The notes: generated from the letters alone by a model not told the origin. 18,103 nt of DNA from Kytococcus schroeteri (GCF_002847825.1 NZ_PKIZ01000026.1:5052-23154); one strand, 5' to 3'; shown: positions 1 to 8,335, numbered from the stretch's first letter. Translations and numbers: made by a program.

Positions 1-930
1 GACGGTGGCACCGAGAGCCCGACGGGCGACGGCAAGGGCTCCGGCACGGACGGGGGCGGGACCGAGAAGGCCTCGCGGTACCTCAAGGACGTCACCGGTG
101 ACGGGAAGCCGGACAAGGGCGCGAAGGGCACCGTCACGGCGCCGAGCGACTCCGCCGAGAAGGCCCAGAACCCCAGCCGCGGCGCCGAGGGCACCCGCAA
201 CATCCTCATCGTGGGCGAGGACGACGGGCGCAGCAACGGGGCCGTCCGTTCGGACGTCATGATCCTGGCCCACATGAACGCCTCGGGGAGCAAGGTGACG
301 CTCGTGCACTTCCCCCGCGACCTCTGGGTGCCGATCCCCGGCCACGGCTTCGACAAGCTCAACTACGCCTACTCCGCCGGCGGTGCCCCGCTGCTGGCGC
401 AGACCTTCCAGGGTGCGCTCGACGTGCCGGTGACCGACGTCGTCGTCACCGACTTCGAGAGCTTCTCGTCCACCGTGGACGCCCTCGGTGGCGTGACCGT
501 CCGCAATCCGCAGCCCTCCCCTGAGTTCCCCGAGGGCACCGTCCGTCTGGACGACGGGGCCGAGGCCCTGCGGTTCGTCCGCGAGCGCAAGACCCTGAAG
601 CTGGGCGACATGGGGCGTGGTGAGCGGCAGATGGCCGTGCTCAGCGGCGTCTTCGACGCGGCCCGCAGTGCCGAGGTGGCACGGAACCCCAACAAGGTGC
701 AGCGGATCCTGGACGCCAGCACCCGCAACGTCCGGGTGAGCGCCGGCCTCTCGCCGAAGGAGATCCGCGGCATCGGGCGCAGGTTCATCACCGGTGGCGG
801 CACGGTGACCTACCAGACCGCCCCCTGGGCGAGCATCGGCTGGTCGCCCGACGGGCGCCAGAGCATCGTCGTCCCGGACTGGGCGGGTATCCGCGCGCTC
901 GGCGAGAAGGTGCGGAACGACTCGCTCTGA
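1..930 (+). CDS. LytR-CpsA-Psr (LCP) family wall-polymer ligase, 5' end missing
   Basis: The frame is open to the left edge, so the N-terminus (normally a cytoplasmic tail and one membrane helix) lies outside the window. The first ~60 visible residues are a Gly/Lys/Asp-rich linker. The LCP catalytic domain then starts at about TRNILIVGEDD and shows the family landmarks in order: RSDVMIL, FPRDLWVPIPG, KLNYAYSAGG, VTDFESF, the VDALGGVTV segment and LRFVRERK followed by GD and RGERQ. The Asp and Arg residues in these motifs bind the pyrophosphate and metal of the polyprenyl-linked donor in known LCP enzymes. The family transfers secondary polymers such as arabinogalactan or teichoic acid from a lipid carrier to peptidoglycan on the outer face of the membrane; the substrate here cannot be told. 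The gene ends 11 nt before a strong hairpin and converges with the nitrobindin gene. Sure of family, not of substrate. Confidence 0.93.
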   Translation, partial: DGGTESPTGDGKGSGTDGGGTEKASRYLKDVTGDGKPDKGAKGTVTAPSDSAEKAQNPSRGAEGTRNILIVGEDDGRSNGAVRSDVMILAHMNASGSKVTLVHFPRDLWVPIPGHGFDKLNYAYSAGGAPLLAQTFQGALDVPVTDVVVTDFESFSSTVDALGGVTVRNPQPSPEFPEGTVRLDDGAEALRFVRERKTLKLGDMGRGERQMAVLSGVFDAARSAEVARNPNKVQRILDASTRNVRVSAGLSPKEIRGIGRRFITGGGTVTYQTAPWASIGWSPDGRQSIVVPDWAGIRALGEKVRNDSL

Positions 931-941
931 GGGTGGCCCAG

Positions 942-984
942 GCACGGAGGGCTCGCACCCCAGCGGGGTGCGAGCCCTCCGTGC
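942..984. terminator. Perfect 20-bp hairpin between convergent genes
   Basis: Arms 942-961 and 965-984 are perfectly complementary around a 3-nt loop (962-964). The hairpin begins 11 nt after the LCP stop codon and ends 19 nt before the nitrobindin stop codon on the other strand. There is no T-tract on either side. Its position between two convergent genes suggests a bidirectional terminator or 3'-end stabiliser. Confidence 0.8.
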
Positions 985-1003
985 GTCCCGGGAGGTGCCG
1001 GCC

Positions 1004-1513
1004 TCAGCCCTCCACGCGCTTGAGCTGCGCCGACATGTGGCTGGTGAGGGGGTGACCGCCGTAGGCCATGTCCATCACCCACATGAGGTCGCCGTTCACC
1101 AGGCCATAGAGCCGCTTGGCCGCGGTGTACTCCGCGGCGCCCGCCGTGCGCAGGATGCCGTCGGTGGCCAGCTCGATGCTGGGACGCTCCGGGTGGCGCT
1201 GGCCGAAGTACTGCTCCACGTAGCCGGTGGGGTGGGCCAGGAGCAGCACGAACTCGCCGTCCTCCCCCTCGGGGCGCCAGAAGCCGCTCTCCACGGCGAG
1301 GACCTCCCCGGGGCGCCCGTCCTCGTCGAGCATCCACGCACGGCTGGTCCAGGTGATGTAGTCCTGCCCGTCGTGGGTGGCCACGAGCTCCTGGCCGAAG
1401 TTGCCCGACTCGCGGTCGGGGTAGCCGACCACACCGGCGCCCTCCCAGCGGCCGAGGAGCCAGGCCAGCGGGGCCAGGCGGGGGGACATGTCGGGGTCGA
1501 TGGTGAAGACCAT
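1004..1513 (-). CDS. Nitrobindin-like heme-binding protein (FABP/THAP4 family)
   Basis: The 169-residue product matches the nitrobindin beta-barrel family (the DUF1794/THAP4 C-terminal type, similar to the mycobacterial FABP-like proteins). The signature GRWEGAG lies at residues 21-27, and the C-terminal H-x-S-x-x-L-x-R pattern has His159 as the likely proximal heme ligand. Family members bind ferric heme b and scavenge NO or isomerise peroxynitrite to nitrate in the cytosol. The ATG at 1513 has an AGGAG Shine-Dalgarno 5 nt upstream. It is downstream of, and on the same strand as, the membrane protein ending at 1553 (39-nt gap), so the two are probably cotranscribed. Being next to mshD places two stress-defence functions together. 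The family call is firm; peroxynitrite isomerase activity is inferred from the family. Confidence 0.88.
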   Translation of the reverse strand: MVFTIDPDMSPRLAPLAWLLGRWEGAGVVGYPDRESGNFGQELVATHDGQDYITWTSRAWMLDEDGRPGEVLAVESGFWRPEGEDGEFVLLLAHPTGYVEQYFGQRHPERPSIELATDGILRTAGAAEYTAAKRLYGLVNGDLMWVMDMAYGGHPLTSHMSAQLKRVEG

Positions 1514-1552
1514 GGCGCTCCTGCGTGACGGGGTGGGCGGGTGGGCCGTCGA

Positions 1553-2353
1553 TCAGGCGAGGACCGGGCCCAGCATCGCGGACAGGCCCGCAACGATACC
1601 CGTGAGCGCCACGCTCACGAGCCCCGCGACGACGCCCCCGGAGGCGCCGCTGGCCACCGCGGGCAGGCGCAGCAGCACCAGCCGGGTGGCCTGCGAGACG
1701 GCCGGCGCCACGAGCGCCGCCCCCACGAGGAGCACCCGACCGGCACCGCTCAGGTGCTGCCAGCCGCCGAACAGCAGGGCGGCTGCGGTGGCCACGGCCG
1801 CGCCCCCTGCCCAGGCCCACCACCGGCGCGTCGGCAGGAGGGCGTCACCGACGGCGGTGACCAGCACTCCGAGGGCAGCCACGGCCACGGTGCCCGGCCC
1901 GGACCAGCCCCAGAGGAAGCCGGCCACCACCACGAGAACGGCGAACACCTCCGCGGTGAGCACGTCCACCACACGCGGCCGGCCGTCGCCACGCCACACC
2001 TGGTGCGCCAGGGAGGCCCACACCCCGCCGGCCACCGGCAGCGCCCACCACACCGAGACCCCGAAGGCCCGGTCGTCGAGGCGACTGGTCAGGGCCGCGG
2101 CCACGGCCAGCGCCACCACGACCAGCAGCACCGCGACGGTCCCGCGCGGGGCGGGCAGGTCCAGCATCCGGCCCCAGCCCAGGGCCACCGCCGCACCGAC
2201 GACGGCGGCCACGGCCGTCGTGAGCAGGGGCTCCCCGCCCCACGCCGTGAGGGCCAGGGTCGAGGCCGTGGCCCCGGCGGCCAGGGCAGCCGTCACGCGC
2301 CCGCGCTCGGCAGGGTCGCCGGCATCTCCGGGGAGCGGGGCCTGGGGCGGCAC
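1553..2353 (-). CDS. Polytopic membrane protein of unknown function
   Basis: I do not recognise this family. From the GTG at 2353 the product is 266 residues. A short Pro/Asp-rich cytoplasmic N-terminus (about 1-18) is followed by eight or nine hydrophobic segments, roughly 20-38, 43-60, 72-89, 99-115, 130-149, 155-172, 178-195, 205-220 and 236-262. Short charged loops such as SRLDDR and WRGDGRPR separate them. No catalytic, nucleotide-binding or transporter motif is visible. The GTG start is chosen because GGAGG lies 5 nt upstream. A longer frame reaching 2758 would run antisense through mshD and lacks hydrophobic or codon-use support. The nitrobindin gene follows after 39 nt, so a shared transcript is likely. 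A small permease or a membrane partner of the heme protein are both possible, and neither can be shown. Confidence 0.75.
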   Translation of the reverse strand: MPPQAPLPGDAGDPAERGRVTAALAAGATASTLALTAWGGEPLLTTAVAAVVGAAVALGWGRMLDLPAPRGTVAVLLVVVALAVAAALTSRLDDRAFGVSVWWALPVAGGVWASLAHQVWRGDGRPRVVDVLTAEVFAVLVVVAGFLWGWSGPGTVAVAALGVLVTAVGDALLPTRRWWAWAGGAAVATAAALLFGGWQHLSGAGRVLLVGAALVAPAVSQATRLVLLRLPAVASGASGGVVAGLVSVALTGIVAGLSAMLGPVLA

Positions 2354-2418
2354 GGGGACCTCCAAGGGGCGGCACGGGGAACGGGTGCGGGAACGGGGCC
2401 GGGCGCCCCGCTGCCCGT

Positions 2419-2447
2419 AACCTACGGCACTGCCCCCGTCCTCACGG
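2419..2447 (-). promoter_or_regulatory. Possible promoter of the membrane protein-nitrobindin operon
   Basis: On the minus strand a -35-like CCGTGA (2442-2447) is separated by 17 nt from a good actinobacterial -10, TAGGTT (2419-2424). It would start a transcript near 2412, about 60 nt before the GTG at 2353. The -35 match is weak. The rest of the 2354-2585 divergent gap holds only the GGAGG ribosome site of this operon and the start region of mshD. Confidence 0.4.
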
Positions 2448-2573
2448 TTCGTCCAGGAGGCGGCGCCCGCCCGGCCCCGACGCTCGATGCGCTCGACCCG
2501 CGGGAGGGCCCCCTCCGCGCCGCGGGCGACCCGGGTCACCGCATCCAGCCCCGCCGATGACGCGACGCCGTGG

Positions 2574-2579
2574 TGGAAT
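2574..2579 (+). promoter_or_regulatory. Possible leaderless -10 of mshD
   Basis: TGGAAT lies 6 nt before the mshD ATG at 2586, and no Shine-Dalgarno sequence precedes that ATG. This is the geometry of the leaderless genes elsewhere in the window, but the hexamer departs from TAnnnT at its second base and no -35 is evident. Confidence 0.3.
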
Positions 2580-2585
2580 GGACCA

Positions 2586-3476
2586 ATGTCGCCGGACCTG
2601 ACGCACCGCCCCGCCGAGACTCTCACCGACGCCGAGCTGCAGGCCGTGGCCGAGCTGGCACGCCGGGCCGGGCGGGCCGACGGGGTCGACCCCCTCAACG
2701 AGGAGTCGCTGCTGGCGCTGCGCCACCGCACCCCGGGGCGCACCCACGTGCTGGCCACCGAGGGGGACCGTCTCGTGGGCTACGGCACCCTCGCCCACGG
2801 GTCCGCCGAGGTGGTGACCGATCCGGAGGTGCGCCGCGCCGGCTTGGGCGGCAGCCTCCTGGACGCCCTGCGCGAGGTGGACCCACAGCTGCGCCTGTGG
2901 GCCCACGGGGACCTGGACGGGGGCCGGCGCCTGGCCGCGTCCCGCGACCTGGTGCCGCTGCGGTCCCTGTGGCGGATGGAGCGGCCCGTCGCCGGGGAGT
3001 TCTCCGAGCTGCCGCCGGTGCGGCTGCCCGAGGGGGTCTCGGTGCGTGCCTTCGAGCCCGGCCGGGACGACGCGGCCTGGCTGCGCCTCAACGCCAGGGC
3101 GTTCGCCGACCACGCCGAGCAGGGGCGGATGACGCAGGAGGACCTCACCGCCCGCACCGAGGAGGGCTGGTTCGACCCCGCCGGCTTCCTGCTCCTGGTG
3201 GACGAGCAGCACGAGGGCGAGCTGGTGGGCTTCCACTGGACCAAGGTCGACGAGCTGCCCGTCGGCGAGGTGTACGTGGTGGGCGTGGACCCCGACCGGC
3301 AGGGTGAGGGCCTGGGTCGGGCGGCGACCCTCGTGGGCCTGCACCACCTGGCCGGGCAGGGCGTGGAGACCGTGGAGCTCTACGTGGACGGCGACAACGA
3401 GGCAGCGGTGAGCACCTACGGCCGGCTCGGGTTCGAGCGTGCCGCGGTGGACGTGCAGTACGGCCCCGCCGCCTGA
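2586..3476 (+). CDS. mshD: Mycothiol synthase (desacetylmycothiol acetyltransferase)
   Basis: The 296-residue product is a tandem GNAT protein of the MshD type, close to the usual 300-320 residues. The degenerate N-terminal GNAT repeat covers about 1-140 and includes GYGTLAHGSAEVVTDPEVR. The active C-terminal repeat covers about 150-296, with GFHWTK, GEVYVVGVDP and the acetyl-CoA pyrophosphate loop RQGEGLG near residues 238-244. The C-terminus carries ELYVDGDNEAAVSTYGRLGF. MshD acetylates the cysteinyl amine of Cys-GlcN-Ins with acetyl-CoA, the last step of mycothiol synthesis in the cytosol. Mycothiol is the actinobacterial counterpart of glutathione. The ATG at 2586 is chosen because homology begins there and upstream codons read as noise. 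It diverges from the membrane protein-nitrobindin operon and is followed by ppk1 after 42 nt. Confidence 0.94.
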   Translation: MSPDLTHRPAETLTDAELQAVAELARRAGRADGVDPLNEESLLALRHRTPGRTHVLATEGDRLVGYGTLAHGSAEVVTDPEVRRAGLGGSLLDALREVDPQLRLWAHGDLDGGRRLAASRDLVPLRSLWRMERPVAGEFSELPPVRLPEGVSVRAFEPGRDDAAWLRLNARAFADHAEQGRMTQEDLTARTEEGWFDPAGFLLLVDEQHEGELVGFHWTKVDELPVGEVYVVGVDPDRQGEGLGRAATLVGLHHLAGQGVETVELYVDGDNEAAVSTYGRLGFERAAVDVQYGPAA

Positions 3477-3505
3477 GGGGCCGGCAGCGCACCGCCGGGC
3501 CCTCC

Positions 3506-3511
3506 TACGAT
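3506..3511 (+). promoter_or_regulatory. Leaderless -10 hexamer of ppk1
   Basis: TACGAT is followed by exactly 7 nt and then the ATG at 3519. No Shine-Dalgarno sequence precedes either candidate ATG. If this is the -10, the in-frame ATG at 3510 overlaps the hexamer and cannot be in the transcript, so 3519 is the start. Confidence 0.55.
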
Positions 3512-3518
3512 GGGCGGC

Positions 3519-5789
3519 ATGGCGGACTCGACAGCACCTGGAGCGGACTCACCCCAGGAGCGCGACGCCGGAGTCCCGTCGACGCAGCGGAGGGGCTCCC
3601 GCATCATCCACCCCCCTCGACCCCGGGCGGTGCACACGCTCCCCGGTGCGGAGGGGGACCTCCCCGCCGACCGCTTCCTCGAGCGTGAGACGAGCTGGCT
3701 GCAGTTCAACGAGCGGGTCCTCGAGCTCGCGGCCGACCGCACCATCCCCCTGCTGGAGCGCGTGCGCTTCCTGGCGATCTTCGCCCGCAACCTCGACGAG
3801 TTCTTCATGGTGCGCGTCGCCGGGCTCCAGCGGCGCATCGCCACCGGCCTGGCGGTCCGCACCCCCTCCGGCCAGGACCCCCACGAGGTGCTCGCGACCG
3901 TGGGCCGCTGCGCGCACGCCCTCATGGACGAGCACGCGCGCCTCCTCCACGACGACGTCCTGCCGGCCCTGGCCCGGGAGAACGTGCGGGTGGTGCGCTG
4001 GGAGGAGCTCGCGGCACACGAGAAGCAGTACTTCGAGGACCTCTTCGTGGAGCAGGTCTACCCCGTGCTCACCCCCCTCGCGGTGGACCCCGCCCACCCC
4101 TTCCCGTACATCTCCGGCCTCTCGCTGAACCTCGCCGTCACCCTCACCGACCCCCGGACCCTCAGCGACCACTTCACCCGGGTGAAGGTCCCCCCGGCCC
4201 TCCCCCGGCTGCTGCGCGTCTGCCACGGGCTCGGGGTGCACGAGAGCGACGAGGTGCTGGCCCGCTCGGAGTCGGGCATCCGCTTCCTGCCCATCGAGGA
4301 CCTCATCGGGGCGCACCTGTCCCTGCTCTTCCCCGGCATGGAGGTGCGCTCGACCTACACCTTCCGGGTCACGCGCAACGGGGACCTGGCCCTGGACGAG
4401 GACGGGTCGGAGAACCTCCTCACCGCCCTGGAGCGCGAGCTCACCCGCCGGCGCCAGGGCCCCCCGGTCCGGTTGGAGGCCGAGGCGTCGATGACCCCCG
4501 AGGTGCTCTCGATGCTGAAGCGGCAGCTCCGCGTGGCCGGCCCGGACGTGTACGTCCTCCCCGGCCCACTGGACCTGCGGGGCCTGGAGACGCTGGCCGA
4601 CCTGCACCTGATGCCCCTGCGCTGGCCGGTGATGCAGGCGCACACCCACTCCGACCTCGCGCCCGTGGAGAGCGCCACCGAGGTCGACGTGCTGAGCGCG
4701 ATGCGGGACCGCGACGTGCTGCTGCACCACCCCTACGACTCGTTCAGCACCTCCGTGCAGCGCTTCCTCGAGCAGGCCGCGGCCGACCCCGACGTGCTGG
4801 CCATCAAGCAGACCCTCTACCGCACCAACGGAAACTCGCCCATCATCGGCGCCCTGGTGGACGCGGCCGAGGCCGGCAAGCAGGTGCTCGCGGTGGTGGA
4901 GATCAAGGCCCGGTTCGACGAGGAGAACAACATCAGCTGGGCGCGTGAGCTGGAGCGCGCCGGGGTGCACGTGGTCTACGGCCAGGTGGGGCTCAAGACG
5001 CACGCCAAGGTGTGCCTCGTGGTGCGCCAGGAGCGTGGCGGGCTGCAGCGCTACGCCCACGTGGGCTCCGGCAACTACAACCCCGGGACGGCCCGGGTGT
5101 TCGAGGACCTCGGCCTGCTCACCTGCGACCCCGAGGTCACCGAGGACGTGACCCGTCTGTTCAACCAGCTCTCCGGGATTGCCCCCGGGGCCCGTTTCTC
5201 CCGGCTGCTGGTGGGTCCCCACACGGTCCGCACGGGCGTGCTGGAGCTGGTGGAGCAGCAGTGCGCGCGCGCCCGGGCGGGGCATCGGGCCCGCATCCGC
5301 CTCAAGGGTAACGGGCTGGTGGACCAGGAGGTCGTCGACGCGCTCTACCGGGCCTCTGGGGCCGGGGTGGAGGTGGACCTGTGGGTGCGCGGCATCTGCA
5401 CGGTGCGCCCCGGCCTGCCCGGCCTCAGCGAGAACATCCGCGTCCGTTCGATCGTGGGGCGGCTGCTGGAGCACAGTCGCGCGCTCGTGGTGGGGGTCCC
5501 GGGCGACCCGCACAACCCGGTGCGCGCCTTCATCGGGTCGCCGGACATGATGCCGCGCAACCTGGACCGGCGGGTGGAGGCGATGGTGCGGCTGCAGGAC
5601 GTGGACCACGTGCACCACGTGGACTGGCTGTTCGACACCGCCTTCGCGCCCGACACCGCCTGCTGGGAGCTCGACGGCGACGGCCTGTGGACCCGACGAC
5701 ACACCGACGGCGAGGGACGTCCCCTGAAGGAGATGCACTTCGAGATGGAGAAGCACTACACCCGCGCACGCAAGGAGAGCCGCCGATGA
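3519..5789 (+). CDS. ppk1: Polyphosphate kinase 1
   Basis: The 756-residue product is a complete PPK1, which reversibly polymerises the gamma-phosphate of ATP into long-chain polyphosphate. A ~45-residue unstructured N-terminus precedes the N domain (ETSWLQFNERVLELA, ARNLDEFFMVRVAGL). The head domain and two phospholipase-D-like catalytic domains follow. The autophosphorylated histidine is expected at His495 in GLKTHAKVCLVVR, and the second catalytic histidine at His652 in RLLEHSR. GSGNYNPGTARVFEDLGL is also intact. The length fits actinobacterial PPK1. The start at 3519 rather than 3510 follows from the leaderless -10. The 3' end overlaps the mutT1-like gene by 4 nt (ATGA), so the two are translationally coupled, an arrangement related to the ppk-mutT1 neighbourhood of mycobacteria. 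A ppk2 gene lies 6.6 kb away. Confidence 0.97.
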   Translation: MADSTAPGADSPQERDAGVPSTQRRGSRIIHPPRPRAVHTLPGAEGDLPADRFLERETSWLQFNERVLELAADRTIPLLERVRFLAIFARNLDEFFMVRVAGLQRRIATGLAVRTPSGQDPHEVLATVGRCAHALMDEHARLLHDDVLPALARENVRVVRWEELAAHEKQYFEDLFVEQVYPVLTPLAVDPAHPFPYISGLSLNLAVTLTDPRTLSDHFTRVKVPPALPRLLRVCHGLGVHESDEVLARSESGIRFLPIEDLIGAHLSLLFPGMEVRSTYTFRVTRNGDLALDEDGSENLLTALERELTRRRQGPPVRLEAEASMTPEVLSMLKRQLRVAGPDVYVLPGPLDLRGLETLADLHLMPLRWPVMQAHTHSDLAPVESATEVDVLSAMRDRDVLLHHPYDSFSTSVQRFLEQAAADPDVLAIKQTLYRTNGNSPIIGALVDAAEAGKQVLAVVEIKARFDEENNISWARELERAGVHVVYGQVGLKTHAKVCLVVRQERGGLQRYAHVGSGNYNPGTARVFEDLGLLTCDPEVTEDVTRLFNQLSGIAPGARFSRLLVGPHTVRTGVLELVEQQCARARAGHRARIRLKGNGLVDQEVVDALYRASGAGVEVDLWVRGICTVRPGLPGLSENIRVRSIVGRLLEHSRALVVGVPGDPHNPVRAFIGSPDMMPRNLDRRVEAMVRLQDVDHVHHVDWLFDTAFAPDTACWELDGDGLWTRRHTDGEGRPLKEMHFEMEKHYTRARKESRR

Positions 5790-6712
5790 CCCGCGAACGC
5801 GTCGTCCAGGCCGCCGGCGCCGTGCCCTGGCGCCGGCGCCGTGGTCGCCTGCAGGTGGCGATGGTGCACCGGCCCCACTACGACGACTGGAGCTGGCCCA
5901 AGGGCAAGCTGGACCCCGGCGAGCTGCTGCCGTGGACGGCCGCCCGCGAGGTGGCCGAGGAGGCCTCCCTGCAGTTGAGCCTGGGTCTGCCGCTGCCCAC
6001 CGCCCGCTATCGGATGCCGAGCGGCGGCGTGAAGCAGGTGCACTACTGGGCCGGCCGGGTCACCGGCGACCTGGGCGACCTGCAGCACGAGGTCGACGAG
6101 GTGGCCTGGCTGTCCCCGGACCAGGCCCGGCGCCGCATCAGCTACCCCCACGACCGCGAGCAGCTGGACCGGCTGCTGGAGCTGGACGACCACGGCATGC
6201 TGGACACCTGGGTGCTGGTGGTGCTGCGCCACGCCCTGGCCCTGGAGCGCCGCCGCTGGGACGGCCCGGACTGGGAGCGACCCCTGGTGCCCCGCGGCTT
6301 CGAGGACGCCAAGGTGCTGGCCACCACGCTGCAGGCCTTCGGGGTGGACCGCATCGTGTCCTCCCCGTCGGCCCGTTGCACCGACACGGTCGCCCCCTTC
6401 GTGGCCCTCTCCGCCCTCAAGCCGCGGCTCAAGCGGGGCCTGTCCGAGGAGGGCTTCGAGGCCGAGCCGCACAAGGCCGCCCGGCACGTGCGCAAGGCAC
6501 TGGCCAAGGGGCGCAGCACGGTGCTGTGCTCCCACGGCCCGGTGCTCCCCTCGATGCTGGAGGCCGCCGCCGAGCACACCGAGCCCGGCTCCCCCGAGGA
6601 GGCCACGGTGCTGGACCTCGCGCGCACCGGCATGCGCAAGGGCGGCATGGTGGTGCTGCACGGCACCGGGCAGGGCGAGTCCGCCCGCGTGCTGGCCAGC
6701 GAGACCTGGTGA
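5786..6712 (+). CDS. mutT1: MutT1-like Nudix hydrolase fused to a histidine phosphatase domain
   Basis: The 308-residue product has a Nudix domain (about 1-140) joined to a histidine phosphatase domain (about 143-308), the architecture of mycobacterial MutT1. The Nudix box runs from G40 through E46 to R54-E55, E58-E59 and L62. It is canonical except that the usual Gly near its end is Ser61. The second domain has the catalytic RH at 148-149, SSPSARCTDT at 192-201 and the second catalytic His250 in SHGPVLP. MutT1 hydrolyses 8-oxo-GTP and 8-oxo-dGTP and also diadenosine polyphosphates, clearing damaged or alarmone nucleotides in the cytosol. The ATG overlaps the ppk1 stop codon, with an AAGGAGA ribosome site inside ppk1. 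Coupling to PPK1 would join polyphosphate and nucleotide-pool control; that link is inference. Confidence 0.92.
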   Translation: MTRERVVQAAGAVPWRRRRGRLQVAMVHRPHYDDWSWPKGKLDPGELLPWTAAREVAEEASLQLSLGLPLPTARYRMPSGGVKQVHYWAGRVTGDLGDLQHEVDEVAWLSPDQARRRISYPHDREQLDRLLELDDHGMLDTWVLVVLRHALALERRRWDGPDWERPLVPRGFEDAKVLATTLQAFGVDRIVSSPSARCTDTVAPFVALSALKPRLKRGLSEEGFEAEPHKAARHVRKALAKGRSTVLCSHGPVLPSMLEAAAEHTEPGSPEEATVLDLARTGMRKGGMVVLHGTGQGESARVLASETW

Positions 6713-6726
6713 GCCCCGCGCCGCGC

Positions 6727-7335
<609 letters not shown>

Positions 7336-7374
7336 CGGACGTCCTTCCTCGGCGGCACCCCGCCGGACACGGGT

Positions 7375-7405
7375 GCGGGGCCCCACCATCGTGGCAGGGC
7401 CCCGC
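7375..7405 (-). terminator. Hairpin between rplY and pth
   Basis: Arms 7375-7383 and 7397-7405 form a perfect 9-bp GC stem. The 13-nt loop can fold a further CCAC/GTGG mini-stem. It follows rplY by 33 nt and precedes pth by 39 nt on the same strand. There is no T-run, so it may be a partial terminator or a processing or stability element. Confidence 0.5.
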
Positions 7406-7438
7406 GTCACACGGTGCGCCGGGGGACGGCGCGGCAGG

Positions 7439-8110
7439 TCACTCGGACTTCTCGTCCTCGCCACCCTCGGACTCGGCAGCCTCGGCGGCCTCCTCGTCGG
7501 ACTCGTCGTGCTCGATGCCGGCCTCCTCCTCGGCCTCGGCGAGCTCGGCCTCCAGGGCCTCGGCGGAGATGGTCTCGGAGACGTTGACGATGGTCTCCTC
7601 CGGGTCGGTGACGAGCTCGACGCCCTCCGGCAGCTCCAGGTCGGAGGCGTGCACCAGGGTGCCGGCCTCGGCGCCCTCGACGGAGACGACGATGGACTCC
7701 GGGATGTCCAGCACAGGGGCGCTGACGGTGACGGTCGAGGTGGGCACGGAGACGACGGTCTCCGGGGCGGCCTCGCCCTCCACGTGGATGGTGACGTCCA
7801 CGTCCACCTTCTCGTGGCGGTTCACGATGACGAAGTCGACGTGCTCGATGATCGGCTTGATCGGGTCGCGCTGCACGTCCTTGGCCAGCACCAGGCGGTC
7901 CTCACCGGAACCCCAGGTCAGGGTCATCAGGGCGTTGGTGTGGCGCAGGGCGATGAAGGCCTCGTGGCCCGGCAGCACGACGTGGAAGGGGCCCTCGCCG
8001 TGGCCGTAGACGACGGCGGGGATGCCGCCCTCGCGACGGACCTGGCGGGCAGCGCCCTTGCCGAAGGTGGTGCGCTCGGTGCAGTTGATCTGGATGGTCT
8101 TGCCGGCCAT
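7439..8110 (-). CDS. rplY: 50S ribosomal protein L25/general stress protein Ctc
   Basis: The 223-residue product is the long (Ctc/TL5) form of L25, which binds 5S rRNA in the central protuberance of the large subunit. The N-terminal 5S-binding beta-barrel covers about 1-95 ([23 protein letters not shown], cut here: [10 protein letters not shown] then [13 protein letters not shown]). It includes [14 protein letters not shown] and [13 protein letters not shown]. The C-terminal Ctc domain covers about 96-185 and includes [21 protein letters not shown] ~35-residue strongly acidic Glu/Asp/Ala tail ends the protein, as is common in actinobacteria. The ATG has GAGGAGA 4 nt upstream. A strong hairpin separates it from prs upstream, so it probably has its own promoter and a leader of about 140 nt. 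Its association with prs and pth is widely conserved. Confidence 0.95.
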   Translation of the reverse strand: MAGKTIQINCTERTTFGKGAARQVRREGGIPAVVYGHGEGPFHVVLPGHEAFIALRHTNALMTLTWGSGEDRLVLAKDVQRDPIKPIIEHVDFVIVNRHEKVDVDVTIHVEGEAAPETVVSVPTSTVTVSAPVLDIPESIVVSVEGAEAGTLVHASDLELPEGVELVTDPEETIVNVSETISAEALEAELAEAEEEAGIEHDESDEEAAEAAESEGGEDEKSE

Positions 8111-8264
8111 GTGCTCTCCTCAGGTGTTCCTCGGTGGGGTGGCGAGGGCCGCGAGGAAGACCTGCCCCGTGGAGTGCAGGGCCTGGGTTCGTCGCCGCGT
8201 CGATCACGGGCCTGCCCCTGTGGGCGGCCCCTCGCCGAAGCTCAGTGCGAGGAAGTGTAGACGC
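8111..8264 (-). promoter_or_regulatory. rplY promoter region and leader
   Basis: On the minus strand a -10-like TACACT lies at 8254-8259, directly downstream of the prs terminator stem. No convincing -35 is visible. Transcription from there would give a leader of about 140 nt before rplY, with the GAGGAGA ribosome site at its end. The leader begins with a 6-bp hairpin (arms 8230-8235 and 8247-8252), and a further weak CCTGC/GCAGG pairing is possible. Whether this leader regulates rplY cannot be judged from one sequence. Confidence 0.35.
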
Positions 8265-8303
8265 AGCGGTGGCCGGGGCCGAAATCCGGCCCCGGCCACC
8301 GCT
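8265..8303 (-). terminator. Strong 17-bp terminator hairpin after prs
   Basis: Arms 8265-8281 and 8287-8303 are perfectly complementary over 17 bp around a 5-nt loop (AAATC). The hairpin begins 32 nt beyond the prs stop codon in the direction of transcription. As with other hairpins here there is no T-tract. It separates glmU-prs from rplY-pth. Confidence 0.8.
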
Positions 8304-8335
8304 GTCCCGCCCCGGGGGCGGGTGCGGGCGCCGCG

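Noticed and set aside
5..262. Small Arg/Thr/Pro-rich open frame at the left edge
   Set aside because: It is an out-of-frame shadow of the LCP linker; the LCP frame itself is open to position 1 and carries the motifs.
2354..2758. N-terminal extension of the membrane protein over the mshD start
   Set aside because: The extension is Arg/Ser/Gly-rich noise, overlaps mshD on the other strand and has no ribosome site, whereas GTG 2353 has GGAGG.
3549..5756. A 735-residue open frame antisense to ppk1
   Set aside because: It mirrors the ppk1 codon pattern, has no recognisable motif and no ribosome site.
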